Assembly: GCA_019429465.1 (NCBI GenBank)
Contig: JAHYIV010000032.1
Location: 1 to 35,242 of the forward strand
Direction of reading: 5' to 3'
Length of the DNA: 35,242 nt
From: Desulfoarculaceae bacterium
GTDB lineage: Bacteria > Desulfobacterota > Desulfobulbia > Desulfobulbales > Desulfocapsaceae
The notes under the pieces are model-generated. The model was not told the origin of the DNA, made no database searches, and saw nothing but the letters and a program-made list of their open reading frames with translations. How positions within the stretch are numbered: position 1 is the first letter of the stretch; each line of letters opens with the position of its first letter. Position numbers and translations under genes: made by a program. Below, in pieces: positions 26,912 to 35,242 of the stretch.

Positions 26912-27316
26912 TTCTTGTTCCTCCTGATCTTGTTGAATCATAATTTTCTGAAACCGTTTCGATATAACCAGTGCATTACTGTTCATGTCGTGACAGAACC
27001 TTGATGGCGTCGTAAAAAGTCGTCAACTGCTTCGTTGCTGCAAATTATCTCGTCACTGCGGCGTACTCAAGTACGCCTCATTCCTCGAAATTTGCGCGCC
27101 TCGCATTTGACGCTTTTTACTTAGCCATCCCAGAAATTGAGTTTTTACGAAACCATCAACCTTGTACCGTTTTTTGCCATCACGATGACAGCATTATTTT
27201 TTTATAACGACCTGTACCCCCATTGCTCACACCTCACCCATGGACACGTTTCTTTTTTACCATTTTGACCAGTAGAAGTAATCAACAACTCTACTTATTT
27301 ACATTTTTGTAATACA
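26912..27316. other. Gene-free region upstream of glnN
   Basis: This 405-base gap between glnD and glnN has no supported gene. It holds a 127-bp palindromic element (27003-27129, listed separately) and an AT-rich stretch at 27160-27310 that probably contains the glnN promoter, though no sigma-54 or sigma-70 site is convincing. Confidence 0.55.
27003..27129. repeat. 127-bp palindromic intergenic element
   Basis: A long imperfect palindrome: GATGGC-GTCGTAAAAAGTCGTCAA at the left pairs with TTGACGCTTTTTACTTAGCCATC at the right, centred on the perfect GGCGTACT-CA-AGTACGCC (27060-27077). It resembles dispersed GTAAAAAGTCG-type palindromes common between genes of Desulfobacterota. No coding capacity. 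Confidence 0.75.
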
Positions 27317-30073
27317 TCACAGAGCACGCCCTATTGCATAGAGTAGCCCCTCTCTGATCTCAGAGGCAAAGGATTCATCTGTGATCTTCCGCCCTTTACT
27401 ATCGAGCACATAAAAAATATCAATCAACTGATGGATCTCAGTGGCAATAAAGGCACGATAGATATTCACGCCAAATCCTGCCAGGGTCTGGGTAATATGA
27501 TACAATTGCCCGGCCCTGTCCGCGGAATGAACTTCAATGACCGTATAGCGGTCCGAGATGTCATTATCAATCACTACCCGGGACTGCTGCCCCAAAAGCA
27601 TCGCCTCCGGCAGCTTTCGTCGTTCCTGGATCGAGGCCAGCTTCTGAAAAATCCAGTGCTCAAGCCCCAAACGATGATTGAGGGCACGGTCCAGCTCATC
27701 GTTGACAGCCTGCCAGTCCATTTCCAAAAAACTCAGTCCATCAAGCGGCCGTACCTCCAGCACATCCACCGCTAACGCCGGTCGCTCTTTCTCCCTCTCT
27801 GGAGCAATCGACACTGAGCCATCCATGGCCTGCACCCCTGGCTCTCGCGGATTCAGGCCGTCCCTGGCCGTCAGCGCCTCGCCACCCTCCCAGGTGAAAA
27901 TCTGGGCACTCAGCACCGAGAGGTTATGAAGCGCCAGTACTCCACAGATCTTCGCCAGCAGACCGGAACGGTCTCTGGCCACAATCAACAGTGACCAATG
28001 CTGACCTAGTTCCCGCGGAAAGATCAGGGCCTTCTTCTGCAAAATCTGATAATTCTGCCGACAGATACGGATATGCCTGGCAACCACCCCCGGGGTAAAG
28101 CTGAGCAGGTAGTCTGCTGGCAGACGACCGACATCGGTAACAGCCAGGGAGGGTCCAGCAACACCGTCAGGGCTGGCGGCAGCAGCGTCCTGCCCTTCCT
28201 CATCAGCATAAGCATCAAGCAACAACACAACCTGCCGGCGCAGCCAGTCAGCCCCTTGCTCCACCTGCTGCCGCACCGCATCAGGATGCACGGCGACAAT
28301 CTGACCTGGTTCCAGATAGGGAGAGATCTTCAGAAACATCTCTTGGAGCAGAGCCCCCTTCCATTCACTCCAGGCCGAAGGGCCTGTGGCCCTGGAATCA
28401 GCTATGGAAAGGAGATAGAGCATAGCCAGCCGGTCGCTGTCTCCGATCGTCTCGGAGCAGCGCCTGATAAAGGATTCGTCATTCAAATCACGACGCAGGG
28501 CGTTATCCGGCATGAACAGATGATTGCGCACCAGAAAGGCCAGACAGTCCCGTTCAGCAGGCTCAAGCCCAAGTCTTGCCCCTACTGCCCCCACCATTTC
28601 CGCCCCGATCAGGGAATGATTTCCCCCTGACCCCTTGCCGATATCATGAAGCAGGGCGGCCAGGTAGAGGATATGCGGCGATGACACTGAAAGATATACT
28701 GTGGCATCCTGCTCCACGATCAATCGCAGTTCAGCCACTGTCTGCAGCAGATGCCGATCAACCGTGTAGATATGATATATATCATGCTGGACCAAGGTAC
28801 TTATTCTCTCGAGTTCAGGTATATAGGCCGCCAGCAGTCCGGTCTCCAGCATCACCTCCAAGACCGAAAGTGGAGTTGCAGGGTGCAACAAAAGCTCAAA
28901 AAATGGCCTGGACATCCGCGGCGACACCAGCATCTTGTCATCAATAAGCCCAAGGCTGGCGCTGACAATCTTGCGTGTTCGATGATGAACAGGGGTCCCC
29001 GTGCTCGCCGAAGCCAGAAACAGACGCATCAGCAGATACGGCCTGGCTGCCAGTTCCCCGGGGGAGACAAGCAGATGCAAGCGATTGTTACGCAGCTCAA
29101 TCCCTTTTTCAAGAATCCGGTCACGGACTGACCTTTCACCTTTTACGGCCAGGGCAAAAACCTCGTCTACATGCTCAAAAAAGAGATCCGTGATCACCGC
29201 AATCGTCTGGAGATGCCCATGGGTCTCCCTCATGAAGTTCTCCACGGGAAGGATCCCTGTACCCGTCTTATACCCGAAGACCCGGGCGAGTTCCTCCTGA
29301 TGTTCAAAATAGAGCTGATCATTCTTGCGCCCGCTGATATAATGGAGGCGATTCCTGATCTTCACCAGTTCATTCCATGATCCGGAAAAGGCCTCCCGCT
29401 CTTCCTCCAGCAGAACACCAGCCTCGACAATGTTCTGGAGGCTGTCCAGACCAAAAACAACCTTTGCCGTCCAGAGCATGGCCTGGATATCACGCATTCC
29501 CCCTTTCCCCTCCTTGATGTGAGGTTCAAGCAGATAACTGTGACTGCCAAATCGCTTCCGTCGTACCGCCCGGAAGGCCTTCATGCTGCGGACAAATTCA
29601 TCGCGTCCGCCTTCAATAAAACGCAACCGATACCGGACCAGCAGGTCATCGAACAACTCCTGCGAACCTGCTAGGAATCTGGCATCAAGCATGGCGACTT
29701 GGAAGAAAAATTCCTGGCCGGCATGCTCCATAGATTCCTCGATAGTGCGCACCGCGTGTCCGACCTCAAGCCCTGCATCCCAGAGCGGGTAGAGAATGGC
29801 CTCAGCCACCTGCTTGATTTCCGCCTGCTGCTCCGGCTGATAAAGGATCAGAAGATCAATATCAGAATAAGGAAAAAGCTCCTGGCGGCCATATCCGCCA
29901 AGGGCCACCAAGGCAATCGAACAGGTAAGTTCACTGGTCGCATTCTGAAAATGCTGACGAATAAAGACATCAACCAGCCTGCTCTGCTCGGCAAGCAAGG
30001 CCTGACCACTCAGGCCCTGCTGCCACAGTTTTTCCAGGGCACCGCGCTGGGCACGAAGATGCATTGACTTCAT
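27317..30073 (-). CDS. glnD: PII uridylyltransferase / uridylyl-removing enzyme
   Basis: A 918-residue bifunctional nitrogen sensor that uridylylates PII when glutamine is low and deuridylylates it when glutamine is high. Domains in order: nucleotidyltransferase with GGYGRQELFPYSDIDLLILY at about residues 55-74; a helical GlnD linker domain; the HD domain with LLHDIGKGSGGNHSLIGAEM near residue 475; and two C-terminal ACT domains, the first starting near WSLLIVARDRSGLLAKI and the second near YTVIEVHSADRAGQLYHI. An insertion rich in Ala, Asp and Gly separates the HD and ACT parts. The ribosome site is weak; an ATG at 30064 is an alternative. It follows glnB, its substrate, by 195 bases filled with hairpins. 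Confidence 0.95.
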   Translation of the reverse strand: MKSMHLRAQRGALEKLWQQGLSGQALLAEQSRLVDVFIRQHFQNATSELTCSIALVALGGYGRQELFPYSDIDLLILYQPEQQAEIKQVAEAILYPLWDAGLEVGHAVRTIEESMEHAGQEFFFQVAMLDARFLAGSQELFDDLLVRYRLRFIEGGRDEFVRSMKAFRAVRRKRFGSHSYLLEPHIKEGKGGMRDIQAMLWTAKVVFGLDSLQNIVEAGVLLEEEREAFSGSWNELVKIRNRLHYISGRKNDQLYFEHQEELARVFGYKTGTGILPVENFMRETHGHLQTIAVITDLFFEHVDEVFALAVKGERSVRDRILEKGIELRNNRLHLLVSPGELAARPYLLMRLFLASASTGTPVHHRTRKIVSASLGLIDDKMLVSPRMSRPFFELLLHPATPLSVLEVMLETGLLAAYIPELERISTLVQHDIYHIYTVDRHLLQTVAELRLIVEQDATVYLSVSSPHILYLAALLHDIGKGSGGNHSLIGAEMVGAVGARLGLEPAERDCLAFLVRNHLFMPDNALRRDLNDESFIRRCSETIGDSDRLAMLYLLSIADSRATGPSAWSEWKGALLQEMFLKISPYLEPGQIVAVHPDAVRQQVEQGADWLRRQVVLLLDAYADEEGQDAAAASPDGVAGPSLAVTDVGRLPADYLLSFTPGVVARHIRICRQNYQILQKKALIFPRELGQHWSLLIVARDRSGLLAKICGVLALHNLSVLSAQIFTWEGGEALTARDGLNPREPGVQAMDGSVSIAPEREKERPALAVDVLEVRPLDGLSFLEMDWQAVNDELDRALNHRLGLEHWIFQKLASIQERRKLPEAMLLGQQSRVVIDNDISDRYTVIEVHSADRAGQLYHITQTLAGFGVNIYRAFIATEIHQLIDIFYVLDSKGRKITDESFASEIREGLLYAIGRAL

Positions 30074-30099
30074 GGCTTATCTTGCATGGTATCTGTGAA

Positions 30100-30268
30100 G
30101 CGGCATAAGAGACCGTACACGAGACAAAAAAAAACTTGAGTCGCAACAATTACTCGTTATCCGGCAGATACCACTCACAGAAACAGCCCTAAAGGTGCTC
30201 TTTCTGTGAGTGGCATAAGAGTCCGTAACGAAATGAGCAGAAAAGCGCTGCTCATTTCATAACGGACT

Positions 30269-30270
<2 letters not shown>
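30100..30270. repeat. Palindromic repeat cluster between glnB and glnD
   Basis: Three pieces: a half-unit CGGCATAAGAGACCGTA at 30101-30117; a perfect 13-bp inverted repeat CCACTCACAGAAA / TTTCTGTGAGTGG (30171-30183, 30201-30213); and a 23-bp stem with two mismatches, 30218-30240 with 30248-30270, around the loop AAAAGCG. The last shares GGCATAAG-RTCCGTAAC with the tandem repeat at 15252. The glnB stop codon falls in its arm. Confidence 0.85.
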
Positions 30271-30619
<349 letters not shown>

Positions 30620-30693
30620 TCAATCATCAGAGAACAGAGGACAGATTTCCAGGACAGCTGAAGTGTCCCGATTTCAATTTCTTTCGCTCTTTT

Positions 30694-30786
30694 AGGAGCC
30701 GTTACGAAATAACATGGCCATTTATATAGATTTCGTTACGGATCCTTATGCCGATCCTGGTTCTAAGACGGCCATGTTATTTTTTT
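30694..30786. repeat. Overlapping inverted repeats between amtB and glnB
   Basis: An inverted copy of the CGGCATAAGGATCCGTAAC family forms a 17-bp stem (30694-30710 with 30730-30746, two mismatches). A second, perfect 13-bp pair, AAATAACATGGCC (30707-30719) and GGCCATGTTATTT (30770-30782), overlaps the first by four bases. The two pairings interleave, so only one, or a pseudoknot, can form in the amtB-glnB transcript. A run of seven T (plus strand, 30780-30786) borders it. Confidence 0.75.
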
Positions 30787-30794
30787 ACAGCGGC

Positions 30795-32012
30795 TTAATG
30801 AGTATAACCGACTTCACTGTGCTGGGCCAGATCCAGTCCTTGCGTCTCATCATCCAGACTCACTCTGAGACCAATGGTTGCGTCAATTATTTTCAAGACA
30901 ATAAAGGTTACCACTACCGAGTAAGCAATCGTTGAACCTACACCAATGGCCTGAACTGCCAGTTGAGATGCATTGCCAAAGAAGAGTCCGTCAGCGCCAC
31001 CAGGATTCACAGCTGTTGAGGCAAAAAGTCCGGTTGCAAGCGCTCCCCAGATACCACCAACTCCATGGATGCCAACCACGTCCAGGGAATCGTCATAACC
31101 GAGTTTGCCCTTGGCCAAAACAGCAAGATAACAGAGCACACCTGCTGTACCACCCATGACAAGGGCAGAAACAGGACTGACAAAGCCTGCTCCCGGAGTA
31201 ATGGCTACCAGCCCGGCCAGAGCACCGGAAGCAGCGCCCAGGATAGTCGGTTTTCCCTGTATCTTCCATTCGGCAATGACCCAGGCCAAAATGCCAGCAC
31301 CCGTTGCCGCCTGAGTCGTAAAAAGGGCAAGAACAGCAATGGGACCAGCAGAAAGGGCACTCCCCGCGTTAAATCCGAACCAGCCGAACCAGAGCAGACC
31401 AGCACCCAGAACCGCCATTGGTAGGTTATGAGGATGCATGGAATCTCGACCATACCCTTTTCGTCTTCCCAGGACAAGGGCCGCCACCAAGGCAGCTGCG
31501 CCAGAATTAATATGAATAACAGTGCCGCCGGCAAAATCAAGCGCGCCCATCTCTCCAAGCCATCCACCTTGTCCCCAGACCCAATGACAGACGGGGAGGT
31601 AAACCAGGGTTGACCAGACGACCGCAAAGGCCAGAAAGGCCGAAAACTTCATTCGCTCAGCAAAGGCCCCGGTGATCAGCGCCGGAGTAATAATAGCAAA
31701 CATGAGCTGAAAAGCGCAAAACAACAGATCCGGTATGGTCTCAGCATAAGGCCCCGGCACAAGCCCAACACCTTTCAAACCGCCATACTCCAGATTACCG
31801 ATAAAATGACCGACATCCGGACCAAAGGCCAGAGAATAGCCATAAACAACCCAGAGAACAGAGACAATTCCCATACAGACAAAACTCTGCATGGTCGTTG
31901 CCAGCACATTTTTCTGGCGGACCAGCCCACCGTAAAACAGGGCCAGCCCAGGCGTCATCAGCATCACCATGGCCGTGGCAATAAGCATAAAAGCGGTATC
32001 TCCAGTATCCAT
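30795..32012 (-). CDS. amtB: Ammonium transporter AmtB
   Basis: A 405-residue, 11-helix inner-membrane ammonium channel. Family landmarks are MLMTPGLALFYGGLVRQKN at the N-terminus, FAGGTVIHINSGAAALVAAL, the first pore His region HNLPMAVLGAGLLWFGWFGFNAGS and the second pore His region VVGIHGVGGIWGALATG. The cytosolic C-terminal tail GLRVSLDDETQGLDLAQHSEVGY is the part that contacts PII. Two ATGs are adjacent; GGAGG is two bases from the first and five from the second, so the second (32012) was used. The longer frame (to 32102) lacks a ribosome site. It leads the amtB-glnB-glnD-glnN run and has a sigma-54-like promoter 180 bases upstream. Confidence 0.96.
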   Translation of the reverse strand: MDTGDTAFMLIATAMVMLMTPGLALFYGGLVRQKNVLATTMQSFVCMGIVSVLWVVYGYSLAFGPDVGHFIGNLEYGGLKGVGLVPGPYAETIPDLLFCAFQLMFAIITPALITGAFAERMKFSAFLAFAVVWSTLVYLPVCHWVWGQGGWLGEMGALDFAGGTVIHINSGAAALVAALVLGRRKGYGRDSMHPHNLPMAVLGAGLLWFGWFGFNAGSALSAGPIAVLALFTTQAATGAGILAWVIAEWKIQGKPTILGAASGALAGLVAITPGAGFVSPVSALVMGGTAGVLCYLAVLAKGKLGYDDSLDVVGIHGVGGIWGALATGLFASTAVNPGGADGLFFGNASQLAVQAIGVGSTIAYSVVVTFIVLKIIDATIGLRVSLDDETQGLDLAQHSEVGYTH

Positions 32013-32191
32013 CATTTCCTCCAGCTTAAGACATCTATGTGTAACTGTGTAAGTGAAATCAAGACCTGCGATTTCATCCTCTTCAGACCAGAAGACCATC
32101 AATGCCGCCCCTCTGACCGTGCCCTATTCCCGACAGTATACAAAGACGGCCACGATTAATAGATCGAAATTTATCTCATCATTATTACAAA

Positions 32192-32207
32192 TACAAAAAA
32201 CGTGCCA
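32192..32207 (-). promoter_or_regulatory. Sigma-54-like promoter of amtB
   Basis: On the minus strand TGGCAC (32207-32202), five bases, TTGTA (32196-32192) matches the consensus TGGCAC-N5-TTGCA except for T in place of C at the -12 GC. Spacing between the GG and G-T positions is correct. Nitrogen control by NtrC and RpoN would fit amtB-glnB, but no NtrC site was identified. Confidence 0.5.
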
Positions 32208-32376
32208 ACTAGCAAGAACGAGGTCAACCTACTAAGATAACAAGAGATAGTGTCCACGTAAACCAAAGCAATAAACCAGAGATAAATTACTATTTTGTCA
32301 TAAAAAGATACAAAAGCAACAATTCTGTCAATATTACCTATATGACAAGATAACGGTTAATTTTCCACTGAAATTA

Positions 32377-32405
32377 TTTACATTTCACCACAGGGCAGGT
32401 ATCAT
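32377..32405 (+). promoter_or_regulatory. Sigma-70 promoter of the MtnA-PilZ gene
   Basis: TTTACA (32377-32382), 17 bases, TATCAT (32400-32405); each hexamer matches 5 of 6 consensus positions. Transcription would start near 32412, about 60 bases before the ATG. Confidence 0.6.
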
Positions 32406-32473
32406 AGTAAAAGAACAATATCTACTTTTTATCCTTACAGTTTCCCTCTCACAGAAAAGAAGAACTCCCCGCC

Positions 32474-33958
32474 ATGAACATTAATGGACGCCACTTCAGA
32501 ACCATCTGGCCAGACCCTGAAAAAAGTGGCAGCATCTGTATTATTGACCAGCGTCAGTTGCCACACCAATTTGTCATCGAATCCCTGACCTCCCTGGACG
32601 ATTCAATCAGGGCAATCAAGGATATGCATGTACGAGGCGCTGGTCTGATTGGGGCTACCGCTGGATTTGGCATGTATCTGGCGGCAATGAATGCCCCGCA
32701 TCATGGCGTGGATGAAGCACTGGAACAGGCGGCAACACTGTTGAACAAAAGTCGACCCACCGCCAGAAATCTAGGGTGGGCCGTTGAACGTGTTCTGGCT
32801 GCTGTTAAAAAGGTCGAGGAAGGAATAGAAAAAAAGGACATGGCCTATAAAACCGCCTGCGATATTGCCGACGAAGATGCGGCATTCTGCAGGCAAATCG
32901 GCGTTTACGGCCTTAAACTCATAGCCGCCATCAGTAAAGAGAAGAACGGGGAAGCGGTCAATATCCTCACCCATTGCAATGCGGGATGGCTGGCCTTTGT
33001 AGATTACGGCAGCGCCACAGCCCCCATCTACGCAGCAAGAGACGCCGGAATCGCAGTGCATGTCTGGGTAGATGAGACCCGTCCCTGGAATCAGGGGGCA
33101 AAACTCACCGCCTGGGAGCTGCAGCAGGAAGGCATCGCCAACACATTGATCACCGATAATACCGGAGGCCACCTGATGCAGAATGGCATGGTGGATCTGG
33201 TCATTGTCGGCAGCGACCGGACCACCCACACCGGAGATGTGGCCAACAAGATAGGGACCTACTTGAAGGCCCTGGCTGCTCATGATAACGGCATCCCTTT
33301 TTATGTGGCCCTGCCGTCCTCGACCTTTGATTGGGAACTGGAGGACGGCACCAGGATCCCTATTGAACAGCGCTCAGGCGATGAAATCACCAGGATCAGT
33401 GGCATGAATGACAACACAGGCAGGATCGAGACCGTTCGACTGGCTGCAAATGGAACCCAGGCAGTCAACTACAGCTTTGATGTAACACCGGCACGACTGA
33501 TCAGCGGACTTATCACGGAAAGAGGAATCATTCAGGCCAACAAGGAAGCAATTCACGCTCTTTTCCCGGAAAAAAAAGTAAAAAATGAGGCGAGAACAAC
33601 TATGCAATCAACAGAACAGAGACGTTTTATTCGTAAAGATGCACTCCATCTTCTCGACTATCTCGTCATCGACCAGCACGGCCTGCAGACCACATACTCA
33701 ATGGGCCGTACCCTTGATGTAAGTGAGAATGGCCTCAAACTGGAGACAACCCAGCCGATATCCAAAGGTGATACCCTGCTGATAACCGTTGGCGTAGAGG
33801 ATGATCTCATTGATCTCCGCGGCGATGTTGTCCATACGGAAATCCTTGACGGACGATATGTTACAGGTATTGAATTTCAGGATATTTCGGTGGAAGGAAG
33901 AAGAATCTTCAAGAAATATGGCGAGGCCTTTCGCTCAAAGCAGGCTCAAAACCCCTGA
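32474..33958 (+). CDS. mtnA: MtnA-family isomerase fused to a PilZ domain
   Basis: A 494-residue two-domain protein. Residues 1 to about 365 are a methylthioribose-1-phosphate isomerase (eIF2B-alpha-like) domain: VRGAGLIGATAGFG, catalytic Cys168 in LTHCNAGW, DETRPWNQGAKLTAWEL, catalytic Asp248 in GSDRTTHTGDVANKIGTY. It opens the ring of methylthioribose 1-phosphate in methionine salvage, or 5-deoxyribose 1-phosphate in the related DHAP shunt; the GSDRTTHTGD variant does not settle which. Residues about 377-490 are a PilZ domain with the c-di-GMP motifs RxxxR (383-387) and DVSENG (415-420). The frame is continuous across a short charged linker. An internal ATG at 33602 could give a free PilZ protein, but no stop separates the parts. 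Ribosome site weak. Confidence 0.87.
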   Translation: MNINGRHFRTIWPDPEKSGSICIIDQRQLPHQFVIESLTSLDDSIRAIKDMHVRGAGLIGATAGFGMYLAAMNAPHHGVDEALEQAATLLNKSRPTARNLGWAVERVLAAVKKVEEGIEKKDMAYKTACDIADEDAAFCRQIGVYGLKLIAAISKEKNGEAVNILTHCNAGWLAFVDYGSATAPIYAARDAGIAVHVWVDETRPWNQGAKLTAWELQQEGIANTLITDNTGGHLMQNGMVDLVIVGSDRTTHTGDVANKIGTYLKALAAHDNGIPFYVALPSSTFDWELEDGTRIPIEQRSGDEITRISGMNDNTGRIETVRLAANGTQAVNYSFDVTPARLISGLITERGIIQANKEAIHALFPEKKVKNEARTTMQSTEQRRFIRKDALHLLDYLVIDQHGLQTTYSMGRTLDVSENGLKLETTQPISKGDTLLITVGVEDDLIDLRGDVVHTEILDGRYVTGIEFQDISVEGRRIFKKYGEAFRSKQAQNP

Positions 33959-34014
33959 TTTAAGCCCGCTCTCTTTCCCCTATGGAGAGAAGCAGAGGAA
34001 AAATCCATCTCAAA

Positions 34015-35055
34015 CTAGAGCGGAATCTCTCCCCGAGACAAAAGAGTGTGCGGCGCAATAACCGTTCCCGCGGCAAGAGAACATCCCTCAAGATAGCTAT
34101 AGGCACCGACATGAACATTCTCGCTCAGGGCGCTGCCTTTTATAATAGCCCCGTTTTCCAGGATACAGTTTTTTCCTATAACGGAATGACCGGTGAGGTG
34201 GACGCCAGGATAAAGAATAACATCCCGGCCTAGTGTTACCTCTGGGGCAATGGAGATCGACGCAGGGTCATGCATGGTAATCCCTGCCAGCATCAACTGG
34301 CGGTTGCGGCGCATTTGTAATTCCTTGTGCGCCTCTGCCAATTCAATCCGTGAATTCACCCCGAGCACATCCTGAGGCCGAGAGGTCATATATTTTTCAA
34401 CAGGATATTTTTTCCCAGTGGCAATTGATACGATATCAGTAAGATACATTTCCCCCTGACTGTTTTCACACCCAACCCCCTTCAGGGTTTGAAAAAGAAA
34501 GTCCGCATCGACACAATAGATTCCGGTATTGATCTCCCTTATTTCCTTCTGTTCAGGACTCGCATCTTTTTCCTCGACAATGGCCAGCACATGGCCCGCA
34601 TCATTGCTGATAATGCGCCCGTAATTGGTAGGATATTCAAGAACAGTGGTCATCACCGTGAGCGGTCCCCCATGGGCAAGATGTTTCCTGTACATCTGCT
34701 CCAGGGTTTCACTCTGAATCAGCGGGGTATCACCACAAAGGATCATAACCGTCCCCTTTTTTCTGCCGATTAACTGCTCAGCACAGAGAACAGCATGACC
34801 GGTACCCAGTTGTTCTTCCTGGACACACAGCACTACGTCAAAGTCGGCAAGGGAACGTTCAACCTCATCACGCTGGTGACCGATGACAGCAACAGTTTTA
34901 TCTGCCCTCAGGGGCATGACTGCTGTCAGGACATGATGCAGCATCGGGGCATAGAAAACCTCATGCAAAACCTTGGCCATTTCTGATTTCATGCGGGTAC
35001 CTTTGCCCGCTGCCAGAATTATAATAGAAAGAACAGATTGATCAGACACATTCAT
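34015..35055 (-). CDS. Short GlmU-like UDP-GlcNAc pyrophosphorylase
   Basis: A 346-residue nucleotidyltransferase. The N-terminal domain has the sugar-1-phosphate uridylyltransferase signature LAAGKGTRMKSEMAKVLH, then EEQLGTGHAVLCAEQL, LCGDTPLI, NYGRII and EINTGIYCVD. From about residue 250 a left-handed beta-helix begins (SIAPEVTLGRDVILYPGVHL) but ends after some five coils with GEIPL. Full GlmU is about 456 residues; the acetyltransferase catalytic His/Lys and acetyl-CoA loops are absent, and no matching sequence continues in another frame before the neighbouring gene. It may therefore make UDP-GlcNAc (or a similar UDP-sugar) only from an acetylated substrate. A GTG at 35049 fits the AAAGGA ribosome site better than the ATG at 35055. 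Convergent with the MtnA-PilZ gene. Confidence 0.88.
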   Translation of the reverse strand: MNVSDQSVLSIIILAAGKGTRMKSEMAKVLHEVFYAPMLHHVLTAVMPLRADKTVAVIGHQRDEVERSLADFDVVLCVQEEQLGTGHAVLCAEQLIGRKKGTVMILCGDTPLIQSETLEQMYRKHLAHGGPLTVMTTVLEYPTNYGRIISNDAGHVLAIVEEKDASPEQKEIREINTGIYCVDADFLFQTLKGVGCENSQGEMYLTDIVSIATGKKYPVEKYMTSRPQDVLGVNSRIELAEAHKELQMRRNRQLMLAGITMHDPASISIAPEVTLGRDVILYPGVHLTGHSVIGKNCILENGAIIKGSALSENVHVGAYSYLEGCSLAAGTVIAPHTLLSRGEIPL

Positions 35056-35125
35056 TCCTTTGTTTGGGTACGTGTATCCTTCACCGATATGGCATGCTTA
35101 AAAGCAACATAAAACAATCACCCCA

Positions 35126-35152
35126 ATTATACAAAATTTACCACTCTGTCAA
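35126..35152 (-). promoter_or_regulatory. Promoter of the GlmU-like gene
   Basis: On the minus strand a perfect TTGACA (35152-35147) and a perfect TATAAT (35131-35126) are 15 bases apart, about 70 bases before the start codon. The spacer is two bases short of optimal. Confidence 0.55.
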
Positions 35153-35242
35153 GAAAAGGGAGAAACATAGCAGGGAATGGCCAGAAAAAAAACCTTGAGT
35201 TGCAGGATATTTTTTCATGACGCTTATCGCTTGAACGCAGAA

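Larger units (their letters stand above)
32013..32473. other. Divergent intergenic region amtB / mtnA-PilZ
   Basis: This 461-base AT-rich spacer has no supported gene; the short frame continuing upstream of amtB to 32102 lacks a ribosome site. It carries a sigma-54-like promoter for amtB and a sigma-70 promoter for the isomerase gene, each listed separately. Confidence 0.6.

Noticed and set aside
33602..33958. Separate PilZ gene
   Set aside because: An ATG is present but there is no stop between it and the isomerase; the continuous frame is annotated as a fusion.

Overview
The window reads as a chromosomal segment of an anaerobic, diderm bacterium, most likely a Desulfobacterota (deltaproteobacterial) lineage. 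The reasons are the mercury-methylation pair hgcA-hgcB, a type III glutamine synthetase, the Tad/Flp pilus gene order, an apparent selenocysteine codon, and many short palindromic intergenic elements. No sulfate-respiration gene is visible, so the lineage is inferred. There is no sign of a phage or a large island.

Layout. (1) 1-10303, + strand: the end of a Tad pilus locus (tadE, tadG-like, cpaE/tadZ, cpaF/tadA, tadB, tadC), two TPR lipoproteins (one with a LytR_C domain), then a more AT-rich pair of lipoproteins, the second of the FlgO family. (2) 10404-13901, - strand: an ABC-F ATPase overlapping a radical SAM gene, and diacylglycerol kinase. (3) 14221-18116: RNase III (-), tRNA-Cys with promoter and terminator (+), a 99-bp palindromic tandem repeat, glycogen phosphorylase (-). 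(4) 18410-20987, + strand: an anchored TPR protein, serine acetyltransferase and cysteine synthase, a cysteine biosynthesis operon. (5) 24450-21019, - strand: ZIP metal transporter, ferrochelatase, hgcA, hgcB, closely spaced like one operon. (6) 32012-24770, - strand: amtB, glnB, glnD and type III glutamine synthetase, a nitrogen assimilation and sensing cluster. (7) 32474-35055: an MtnA-type isomerase fused to a PilZ domain (+) and, convergent to it, a short GlmU-like uridylyltransferase without the acetyltransferase part (-).

The strongest observations are in the mercury-methylation operon. The hgcA frame opens 23 bases after hemH and contains an in-frame UGA at codon 36 (Cys-UGA-Gly), followed at the expected distance by a GC-rich hairpin whose loop carries GGUC, as in the E. 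coli fdhF SECIS. This HgcA may therefore be a selenoprotein. A 154-bp non-coding element with 13-bp terminal inverted repeats and a perfect 9-bp target duplication has inserted exactly at the hgcA/hgcB junction. It leaves the HgcA protein unchanged (CTT TAA became CTG TAA) but moves hgcB from 11 to 174 bases behind the hgcA stop. A second 154-bp copy, with its core inverted relative to its arm, sits just upstream of the operon, and a possible third relative lies between dgkA and rnc.

The nitrogen cluster has imperfect hairpins or palindromic elements in all its internal gaps, and a sigma-54-like promoter precedes amtB. Other gene starts were moved from the longest possible frame where a Shine-Dalgarno sequence or a signal peptide pointed to an internal start.
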